DNA of 64,000 bases, from assembly GCF_001677275.1 (NCBI RefSeq), contig NZ_CP016177.1, forward strand, positions 682,001-746,000, read 5' to 3'. This document shows, one piece after another, positions 57,627 to 64,000 of this stretch (position 1 is the stretch's first letter; every line of letters starts with the position of its first letter). Under the pieces are notes generated by a model, which saw only the letters and a program-made list of their open reading frames with translations, did no database searches and was not told the origin of the DNA. The stretch comes from Vibrio breoganii (GTDB lineage Bacteria > Pseudomonadota > Gammaproteobacteria > Enterobacterales > Vibrionaceae). Position numbers and translations under genes: made by a program.

Positions 57627-58268
57627 ATGAACACTCGAACTTTGTTGATCCTTGCGGAGAAAAATCTGCAAACTAGTCTTCTAGAAAAGCAGCTTTCCGC
57701 CAATACAGCCCTGAATGTACATACTTGCCTGCCTGAAGAAGCCATTACCAACAGCCAAACTCTCGTAACTGACTTAGTTTTGATAGAGCACAGTTACTTG
57801 CGTGATATCGACAACAAACAACTTTTACCCGACTTTGATATGTTAAGTTGGCCTCTTATGGTGCACAACGTTCCTGCCACACCACTGGATGAAGAACTTC
57901 TACGTTGGAAGTTGTTAAAAGGAGTACTTCTTAAAAATGCGATGGTTGAGCACATAAACGAAAGCATTGAATACATCTTCAATGGAGGCCTCTGGCTACC
58001 TAGACCCTATATGGAGCGATTAGTATCGAGCTATCGTTGCTCTGATCTATCTTCCGATCCACACGATTCGGATTTAACCTCTAGAGAAAAGCAAATATTA
58101 GAGCTATTGGCTTATGGCATCTCGAACCAGCAAATAGCGACGCGATTGTTTCTCTCGGAGAGCACAGTAAAAAGTCACATCTACAAGCTGTATAAAAAGT
58201 TAAATGTTCATTCGCGCCATGATGCAATTAAGTATGCACGTATGAATGACTACTCGCTGACGAAATAG
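57627..58268 (+). CDS. CsgD/VpsT-like LuxR-family transcriptional regulator
   Basis: 213 residues. The N-terminal part (1-130) is receiver-like but lacks a clear phosphoacceptor Asp pattern, as in CsgD and VpsT. The C-terminal LuxR helix-turn-helix (about 150-207) contains LTSREKQILELLAYGISNQQ and SESTVKSHIYKLYKKL. WLPR (123-126) sits where VpsT has its c-di-GMP-binding W[FLM][TS]R motif, with Pro in the third position. Divergent from the repeat-protein operon, it is its likely regulator. Confidence 0.85.
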   Translation: MNTRTLLILAEKNLQTSLLEKQLSANTALNVHTCLPEEAITNSQTLVTDLVLIEHSYLRDIDNKQLLPDFDMLSWPLMVHNVPATPLDEELLRWKLLKGVLLKNAMVEHINESIEYIFNGGLWLPRPYMERLVSSYRCSDLSSDPHDSDLTSREKQILELLAYGISNQQIATRLFLSESTVKSHIYKLYKKLNVHSRHDAIKYARMNDYSLTK

Positions 58269-58490
58269 CCACAAACCCGTTCTCATTAAACTAGATAATA
58301 TCCTTTAATTTCATCTGCTTATTTTATTTAGGTATATGGTCATCTGTTGCATTAGGGCGGTCACACTTTTCAATTAATCTCTTCAGATTAGCTACATTTA
58401 CTATCGTGTTTCTCTATTTCATCATAATCAAGGTCTAGTATTAGGTATCAGTATTACGAATACTTTTTGAGCTTGTAAGGACATTAGCGA

Positions 58491-59051
58491 ATGATCAAAA
58501 ACGCTCTCACAATCCCGCTACTAATCGCGGTTTCGTTTCCTTCATTGGCCGCGGAGTCTGACAATATTACGTTTTCTCATTTTTATGGTGGGATCAAACT
58601 GGGGTCTGCGAATTATGGTGACTTGGGTTCGGGTGTAACAAGCGTAAGCGAAGTGGATGATTCCCCATTTGCTTGGGGGGCCTTTTTTGGTGTTCAGGCA
58701 TTGCCATGGCTAGCTTTTGAATTGGGGTACCATGACTTAGGCGAAGCTGACCTCAAGGATATACCGGGTAGCTACGACGCTAAGACCCTTGATCTAACGG
58801 CAAAAGGCTCTTATGAAATGGTTGATCGCCTCTCTATCTTTGGCAAGATAGGTTTTCAGGCCTACGAGTGGAGCGCCAATGGAGAGAATGTCTTTGAAGA
58901 CGATCAAGGCTGGACCCCACACTTAGGTGTTGGGCTTGAGTATCAATTTCATAAAAACTGGTCTGGCGCCGTTGAGTACACATGGTATAACGATATTGGT
59001 GGTCCAGATATTAACTACTATGGTATTTCAGCCGCTTACCACTGGTTCTAA
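58491..59051 (+). CDS. small OmpA-like outer-membrane beta-barrel protein
   Basis: 186 residues with a signal peptide (about 1-21, ending LAA) and an eight-strand-size barrel. FYGGIKLGSANYGDLG, WLAFELGYHDLGEAD, KGSYEMVDRLSIFGKIGFQAYEW and a terminal YYGISAAYHWF (aromatic end) resemble the OmpA membrane domain. No peptidoglycan-binding domain is fused. AAGGA precedes the start. It follows the regulator by 222 bp; whether it belongs to the amyloid-like locus is unclear. Confidence 0.8.
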   Translation: MIKNALTIPLLIAVSFPSLAAESDNITFSHFYGGIKLGSANYGDLGSGVTSVSEVDDSPFAWGAFFGVQALPWLAFELGYHDLGEADLKDIPGSYDAKTLDLTAKGSYEMVDRLSIFGKIGFQAYEWSANGENVFEDDQGWTPHLGVGLEYQFHKNWSGAVEYTWYNDIGGPDINYYGISAAYHWF

Positions 59052-59094
59052 CAATGTCCCAAATTGCGGTGTAATTCGAGAAATGGAATGACGA

Positions 59095-60135
59095 GTGATA
59101 CTTAAACAACGACTACTTATTTGGTGGGATAAATACCTTTCGAGATACGCGTTGGTGTTAGCTAGAACCAACGCATTGTTTTTGGTATTTGCATACTCAA
59201 CTCTAGTTTATTTGGGCTATCGAGTGCTTGGAGAGCATGCACTTACCGATCAGCTTGTTGATTTTATTTACTTCCTTGCCGTCACTGGTTCAACCGTTGG
59301 GTATGGTGACATGTCACCTTCTACGCCCAATGGCCGCCTATTCACTGCCTTTTTTGTTATACCTCTATCGTTAGGTTTATTTGGTGTCATTATCGGCAAG
59401 GTCATCAGTGCGTTTTCGACGTTCTGGTTTCGTCAATTTAAAGGAAAACACAACGTGAATTTTACTAACCATATTGTGATTATTGGCTACAATCGCGACA
59501 GAACGCCACACTTAGTGCAAATGCTGAAGCGAGAAGAAAGGCAGCGTAAAATTGTTCTTATCAGTGTCCAAGAGCAACAAAACCCACTCGGCGATGATGT
59601 TGAATTTATCAATGCACATAGTTTTACTGAAGAAGATGATCTAAAGCGAGCGAGCATAGATAAAGCGTCGTGTTTGGTTGTCGATACAGATACTGATGAA
59701 ATGACATTAACCATTTCTTTATTTGTAGCTAGGCTGAACCCGAATGCACATCTCGTTGCTCACTTTGTGGATGATGTGAAATGTCAGATCCTTTCAGCGC
59801 ATTATCCCAATGCTGAATGCATATCGAACCTTTCAACTGAATTGCTGGCCAAGTCGGTAATAGATTTCGGTAGTAGCTTTATACACAGTGAATTGGTCTC
59901 CGCCCACAAGGGACAGACCCAGTACAGTATTGTGGTGCCTCAAGAGGTGCCTGATTTTGAACTGGAAAAAGTGTTCTTAGATTTCAAACAGAACTTCGAA
60001 GCAACGATTATTGGCAGTCGTAATTCGGCAGGAGAGGTCAATATCAATCAAAAGCTCAGTACTGTGATTAAAAGCGGTGAGATTTTATTCTATATCGCAG
60101 ATGAAAGAGTCGAGTTTTCAAGTTGGCCTAAGTAA
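59095..60135 (+). CDS. potassium channel protein with RCK domain
   Basis: 346 residues. The N-terminal pore part has two membrane segments (about 22-42 and 78-103) flanking the selectivity filter TVGYGD in LAVTGSTVGYGDMSPST. A TrkA-N/RCK domain (about 120-260, starting NHIVIIGYNRDRTPHLVQ) follows, then a C-terminal domain. The start is GTG 59095. It is probably a ligand-gated K+ channel of the inner membrane. It stands 43 bp after the barrel gene. Confidence 0.9.
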   Translation: MILKQRLLIWWDKYLSRYALVLARTNALFLVFAYSTLVYLGYRVLGEHALTDQLVDFIYFLAVTGSTVGYGDMSPSTPNGRLFTAFFVIPLSLGLFGVIIGKVISAFSTFWFRQFKGKHNVNFTNHIVIIGYNRDRTPHLVQMLKREERQRKIVLISVQEQQNPLGDDVEFINAHSFTEEDDLKRASIDKASCLVVDTDTDEMTLTISLFVARLNPNAHLVAHFVDDVKCQILSAHYPNAECISNLSTELLAKSVIDFGSSFIHSELVSAHKGQTQYSIVVPQEVPDFELEKVFLDFKQNFEATIIGSRNSAGEVNINQKLSTVIKSGEILFYIADERVEFSSWPK

Positions 60136-60171
60136 AGAATGACTAAGGCCATTGCATTGCGGCAACTTGGA

Positions 60172-60807
60172 CTACTCGTTTATTATGCTCTCTTTCCAAT
60201 AGGCATAAAGGCCTTCAATATTAGAGGAGCAAAGTAATTTCATAGCTTCTTTGATATGCAAATCGCTCCATTCCCACCATTTCATCTCGATAAGTTGAGT
60301 GCGCTGATGTTCGTTAAAGCGATAACGGATATGTTTTGCCGGGTTCGAACCTACGATGGAATAGGGCTCAACATCTTTGGTTACCACGGCTCGACTCGCA
60401 ATAATGGCACCATCACCAACTCTGACACCATTCATGATCATCGCTTCAGTACCAATCCAGACATCATTGCCAATGACAGTATCACCTGAGCGCTCAAAGC
60501 CATCTTTGGCATCCATAAAGTGTTCATTATCTTGATAGAAAAAGGGAAATGTACTGGCCCACTGATTCTGATGACCTTGATTACCGGCCATCATAAACAC
60601 AGCTCCTGAACCGATCGAGCAATAGCTGCCGATGATCAATTTGTCCACGTCATCTCTATCAGGAAGTAAGTAACGAGCGCAGTCATCAAAGCTGTGTTTA
60701 TGGTAATAGCCAGAGTAATAACTGTGTTTACCGACAATGATATTGGGGTTAGTAACTTGCTCTTTGAGCGTTTTCCCTATGAATGGGCTTTCAAAATAAT
60801 TGGTCAT
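60172..60807 (-). CDS. catB: CatB-type (xenobiotic) O-acetyltransferase
   Basis: 211-residue left-handed beta-helix acetyltransferase closely resembling type B chloramphenicol acetyltransferases. Seen are [38 protein letters not shown] with the catalytic-His region, [32 protein letters not shown] and the C-terminal [13 protein letters not shown]. Related Vibrio and cassette-borne CatB proteins acetylate chloramphenicol; activity here is inferred. It is chromosomal, with no integron features around it, and may be intrinsic. Confidence 0.9.
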   Translation of the reverse strand: MTNYFESPFIGKTLKEQVTNPNIIVGKHSYYSGYYHKHSFDDCARYLLPDRDDVDKLIIGSYCSIGSGAVFMMAGNQGHQNQWASTFPFFYQDNEHFMDAKDGFERSGDTVIGNDVWIGTEAMIMNGVRVGDGAIIASRAVVTKDVEPYSIVGSNPAKHIRYRFNEHQRTQLIEMKWWEWSDLHIKEAMKLLCSSNIEGLYAYWKESIINE

Positions 60808-60897
60808 CTAGTCGTTCTCGTAAGCTGATTGATTAAAAGTACTGTGTAAAATCAGAACTTTCAACATCTTAAAGATGGCATCATAGATACACCGATG

Positions 60898-60913
60898 GTG
60901 ATAACGTTTACAC
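60898..60913. promoter_or_regulatory. GalR/LacI-type operator, upstream copy
   Basis: GTGATAACGTTTACAC, a near-palindrome matching the GalR-type pattern GTGTAAACGTTTACAC at 14 of 16 positions. It is 77 bp from the second operator. Confidence 0.8.
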
Positions 60914-60974
60914 TTTACTTATCCCTTATTTATCCTGTGAGTTAATCTTTATAGGTATGTACTGCTTCTTTTTT

Positions 60975-60990
60975 GTGGAAACGTTTACAC
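60975..60990. promoter_or_regulatory. GalR/LacI-type operator, downstream copy
   Basis: GTGGAAACGTTTACAC matches the same pattern at 15 of 16 positions and lies 86 bp before the galE GTG. Two spaced operators suggest a repression loop as at E. coli gal; the promoter probably lies between them. Confidence 0.85.
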
Positions 60991-61075
60991 TGTTTGAGTT
61001 TGATCACGGATCGATCCTGTAATTGATTGCTAAACTGATTGGCAGTTGATCAATTTAATGTACAGAGAGGTTATT

Positions 61076-62089
61076 GTGAAAGTACTCGTTACAGGTGGTT
61101 TGGGATATATAGGAAGTCATACTTGCGTGCAAATGCTAGAGGCAGGTATGGAACCTATCATCGTAGATAACCTTTGCAATGCAAAAGAAGAGGTTCTGCA
61201 GCGCATTGAGGCTTTGACTGGGATATCACCAAGATTTCATCTTGGTGATATCCGAGACGAAGCCTTCTTAGATAGCGTGTTTTCACAACATGACATCGCA
61301 GCGGTTATTCATTTTGCTGGCTTAAAGGCAGTGGGTGAATCAGTGGCAAAACCTCTTGAGTATTACGATAACAACGTTAATGGCTCGTTGGTGCTGTGTC
61401 GCTGCATGAGGAAAGCAGGAGTGAAGAGCATAGTGTTTAGTTCTTCAGCCACGGTATATGGCGACCCTGAGATCGTACCCATCACCGAAGACTCTCCAAC
61501 GGGTGCAACGACCAACCCGTACGGCCGCAGTAAATACATGGTAGAGCAGTGTTTATCGGATCTGTTTGATGCAGAGAATGACTGGAGCATTACCTTGTTG
61601 CGCTACTTCAATCCTGTTGGTGCTCATCCAACGGGAAGTATGGGTGAAGATCCGCAAGGGATCCCGAATAACTTGATGCCGTTTATTGCTCAGGTAGCGG
61701 TTGGACGTCGAGACAAATTAGCGGTATTTGGTGATGATTACCCAACCCCAGATGGCACAGGTGTTCGTGACTATATCCACGTTATGGATCTTGCAGATGG
61801 ACATATAGCCGCATTAAAAGCAGTGGGCAAAGAAGCCGGGCTGCATATCTATAACTTAGGTACCGGCAAGGGTTCAAGCGTATTGGAAATGGTTGAAGCC
61901 TTTGCTAAAGCGAGCGGCAAGCCTGTGCCTTATGAGATCTGTCCTCGTCGGCAGGGAGATATTGCAGAGTGTTGGGCAAGCACACAAAAGGCACAGCAAG
62001 AGCTAGGTTGGAAGGCAAGTCGCAGTGTTGAAGCCATGACCGCTGATACCTGGAACTGGCAATCACGCAATCCTCAAGGTTACGAATAA
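61076..62089 (+). CDS. galE: UDP-glucose 4-epimerase
   Basis: Interconverts UDP-galactose and UDP-glucose in the Leloir pathway, and supplies UDP-galactose for polysaccharides. The start is GTG 61076 ([15 protein letters not shown], 338 residues), preceded by GAGAGG; the frame's first ATG at 61046 adds 10 residues without a site. The NAD-binding GGLGYIGSH, catalytic SSSATVYG and [10 protein letters not shown] (Tyr/Lys) motifs are present. It is the first gene of galETK. Confidence 0.96.
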   Translation: MKVLVTGGLGYIGSHTCVQMLEAGMEPIIVDNLCNAKEEVLQRIEALTGISPRFHLGDIRDEAFLDSVFSQHDIAAVIHFAGLKAVGESVAKPLEYYDNNVNGSLVLCRCMRKAGVKSIVFSSSATVYGDPEIVPITEDSPTGATTNPYGRSKYMVEQCLSDLFDAENDWSITLLRYFNPVGAHPTGSMGEDPQGIPNNLMPFIAQVAVGRRDKLAVFGDDYPTPDGTGVRDYIHVMDLADGHIAALKAVGKEAGLHIYNLGTGKGSSVLEMVEAFAKASGKPVPYEICPRRQGDIAECWASTQKAQQELGWKASRSVEAMTADTWNWQSRNPQGYE

Positions 62090-62100
62090 AGAGAACAATT

Positions 62101-63153
62101 ATGTCAAACATCGAATTTAACCCAGTAGATCACCCACATCGTCGCTATAACCCATTAACTGGGCAGTGGATACTAGTTTCACCACACAGAGCAAAGCGCC
62201 CTTGGAGTGGTCAGGATGAGAAACCATCGACACAAGAGTTACCTAGCTACGACAAAGAGTGCTTTTTGTGTCCAACCAATGCTCGTATCTCTGGTGATGA
62301 AAACCCTGATTATGATGGTACTTATGTATTTAGTAATGATTTTGCGGCCTTAATGCCTGACTCCCCTGATGCACCGCAATCGGATAACCCCTTGTTCAAG
62401 ACTCAAGGGGTGCGGGGCTTGAGCCGAGTGATTTGTTTCTCACCAGACCACAGTATGACGCTACCTGAGTTACCTGTGAACAAAATCAGGGGCGTAATTG
62501 ATACCTGGAATGAGCAAATTGAAGAGCTGGGCAAAGAGTATTTATGGGTGCAGGCCTTTGAGAATAAGGGTGAAACAATGGGCTGCTCACAGCCACACCC
62601 ACACGGTCAGATTTGGGCGAACAGCTTCTTGCCCAATGAGATTGAGCGTAAAGAAAAGCACTTGAAAGAGTATTACCAACAACAGGGCTCAAACCTGCTG
62701 GTGGATTACGTTGAAGCTGAAATAAAAGATGGGTCTCGTACTGTAGTTGAGACTGAACATTGGATTGCTGTAGTGCCTTACTGGGCGGCGTGGCCTTTTG
62801 AAACCATGCTATTACCGAAAACACATATTCGCCGAATGAGCGAGCTAACCGACGAGCAGCGTGATGATCTTGCTGTAGCGATCAAGAAGCTCACAAGCCG
62901 TTACGATAATTTGTTTCAGTGTTCATTCCCTTATTCTATGGGCTGGCATTATGCCCCCTTCTTTGAAGAGGGAACGGACATAGAACATTGGCAGTTACAT
63001 GCTTTGTTTTATCCGCCGCTACTGCGCAGTGCCACCGTCCGTAAGTTTATGGTGGGTTATGAGATGCTTGCGGAAAGCCAGCGCGATCTCACCGCAGAGC
63101 AGGCTGCACAGCGTCTTCGTGACCTCAGTGATGTGCATTACAAAGAACAATAA
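62101..63153 (+). CDS. galT: galactose-1-phosphate uridylyltransferase
   Basis: Exchanges UMP between UDP-glucose and galactose 1-phosphate. The 350 residues match the family. Motifs are [20 protein letters not shown], a zinc-binding [12 protein letters not shown], the active-site [13 protein letters not shown] (HPH) and a second site [10 protein letters not shown]. It lies 11 bp after galE and 76 bp before galK. Confidence 0.98.
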   Translation: MSNIEFNPVDHPHRRYNPLTGQWILVSPHRAKRPWSGQDEKPSTQELPSYDKECFLCPTNARISGDENPDYDGTYVFSNDFAALMPDSPDAPQSDNPLFKTQGVRGLSRVICFSPDHSMTLPELPVNKIRGVIDTWNEQIEELGKEYLWVQAFENKGETMGCSQPHPHGQIWANSFLPNEIERKEKHLKEYYQQQGSNLLVDYVEAEIKDGSRTVVETEHWIAVVPYWAAWPFETMLLPKTHIRRMSELTDEQRDDLAVAIKKLTSRYDNLFQCSFPYSMGWHYAPFFEEGTDIEHWQLHALFYPPLLRSATVRKFMVGYEMLAESQRDLTAEQAAQRLRDLSDVHYKEQ

Positions 63154-63229
63154 TAACCCTAGAAAAAGCGACTGATCCAAACGGGTTTAGAGCAGTTGCT
63201 TTCAACAATAAAAATTAGAGAAAAATCCT

Positions 63230-64000
63230 ATGTCTGAACTTATTCAAAACGTGAAATCCTCTTTCGAACAGGTACTTAACTACAAACCAACTCATATTAT
63301 TCAAGCTCCGGGTCGCGTGAACTTGATTGGTGAACATACTGATTACAATGACGGTTTTGTTCTTCCTTGCGCTATCAACTACCAAACCATGGTTGCTGCA
63401 GCCAAACGTGATGACAATATCGTTCGTGTGATATCCGTTGACTATGACAATGCTGTAGATGAATTTGATATCACCCAAGAGATTGTATTCCAACAAGACA
63501 AAATGTGGGCCAACTATATCCGAGGCGTGGTGAAGTGTTTATTGGGCCGAGGTTTTAAGTTTAAAGGCGCCGATATTTCAGTAACGGGTAATGTGCCACA
63601 AGGAGCTGGCCTGAGTTCATCGGCAGCATTGGAAGTGGTTATAGGTCAAACCTTTAAGGTGCTTTACCAACTAGAGATCAGTCAAGCTGAGATCGCTCTC
63701 AATGGTCAGCAGGCTGAGAATGAATTCGTAGGCTGTAACTGCGGCATTATGGATCAAATGATCTCAGCAGAAGGCCGTGAAAACCACGCAATGTTGTTAG
63801 ATTGCCGCAGTCTGGAAACGAAAAGTGTATCAATGCCTGAAGACATGTCGGTGGTGATTATCAACTCTAATAAGAAGCGAGGGCTTGTTGATAGTGAGTA
63901 CAATACTCGCCGTGAACAGTGTGAAGAGGCGGCTCGTATTTTCGCAGTTAAGGCTTTACGTGACGTAACGATCGAGCAACTTGAAGGTAAAGCCTCAGAG
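63230..64000 (+). CDS. galK: galactokinase, 3' end outside the window
   Basis: Phosphorylates galactose at C1, the first Leloir step. 257 codons are visible and the frame is open to the window end. The start is ATG 63230 ([15 protein letters not shown]). The GHMP-kinase signatures [21 protein letters not shown] (galactose binding) and [17 protein letters not shown] (ATP loop) are intact, as is [11 protein letters not shown]. Full length in the family is about 380-390 residues, so about a third is missing here. Confidence 0.97.
   Translation, partial: MSELIQNVKSSFEQVLNYKPTHIIQAPGRVNLIGEHTDYNDGFVLPCAINYQTMVAAAKRDDNIVRVISVDYDNAVDEFDITQEIVFQQDKMWANYIRGVVKCLLGRGFKFKGADISVTGNVPQGAGLSSSAALEVVIGQTFKVLYQLEISQAEIALNGQQAENEFVGCNCGIMDQMISAEGRENHAMLLDCRSLETKSVSMPEDMSVVIINSNKKRGLVDSEYNTRREQCEEAARIFAVKALRDVTIEQLEGKASE

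Overview
The window is chromosomal DNA from a gammaproteobacterium, almost certainly a Vibrio or close Vibrionaceae relative. The basis is the protein sequences read here, the gene orders leuS-lptE-holA-rsfS-rlmH-mrdA-mrdB-rlpA-dacA-ybeD-lipB-lipA, lnt-corC-ybeY-ybeZ-miaB/ubiF/tRNA(Met-Leu-Gln) and lolB-ispE-prs / hemA-prfA-prmC-sirB2-sirB1-kdsA, and the many short palindromic intergenic repeats. The species cannot be fixed from the sequence alone.

Layout. 1-11.8 kb: proS, trmO, an AbgT-type transporter, the methionine importer metNIQ under tandem MetJ boxes, gmhB, a YitT-type membrane protein, glyA behind a PurR box, a YgjP-like metallopeptidase and an orphan lipoprotein. 11.8-14 kb: a tandem array of about 156-bp intergenic repeats whose second unit is split by an IS110-family element of the IS1111 type. 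14-26.8 kb: lipoate synthesis (lipA, lipB, ybeD), cell elongation and peptidoglycan genes (dacA, rlpA, mrdB, mrdA), ribosome factors (rlmH, rsfS), holA, lptE and leuS. 26.9-35.4 kb: a zinc-ribbon protein, a lipoprotein, the lnt-corC-ybeY-ybeZ-miaB series, a 268-bp MITE-like element and ubiF. 35.5-37.6 kb: an expanded array of 15 tRNA genes (7 Leu-UAG, 5 Gln-UUG, 3 Met-CAU) plus a decayed tRNA-Gln. 38-49.9 kb: ychF, pth, prs, ispE, lolB, then hemA, prfA, prmC, sirB2, sirB1, kdsA, a 5'-nucleotidase lipoprotein and ybaK. 50-53.6 kb: a LysE exporter with a divergent Lrp-type regulator, rluF, smrA, a probable FNR-activated small RNA and tRNA-Pro. 53.7-58.3 kb: the accessory region of most interest. 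58.5-64 kb: an outer-membrane barrel, a potassium channel, a CatB-type acetyltransferase and the galETK operon behind two GalR-type operators; galK runs off the window.

The most novel-looking segment is 53.7-58.3 kb. Four tightly coupled minus-strand genes encode a secreted Asn/Asp/Ser-rich repeat protein, two small secreted proteins and a periplasmic C39-family cysteine peptidase. The three non-peptidase products share a motif of the form I-x-x-V-x-Q-N. A convergent gene encodes an outer-membrane beta-barrel, and a CsgD/VpsT-like LuxR regulator is divergent on the other side. The combination resembles the Pseudomonas Fap functional-amyloid system in logic (repeat subunit, minor subunit, C39 peptidase, outer-membrane pore). 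I infer an amyloid-like or matrix-fibre secretion system; this is not proven.

Other points worth a look are the FnrS-like sRNA at 53.1 kb, the IS1111-type insertion with a reconstructable empty site and candidate bridge-RNA region, the hairpin-rich MITE at 33.9 kb, the absence of nadD between holA and rsfS, and the long acidic tail on LptE.
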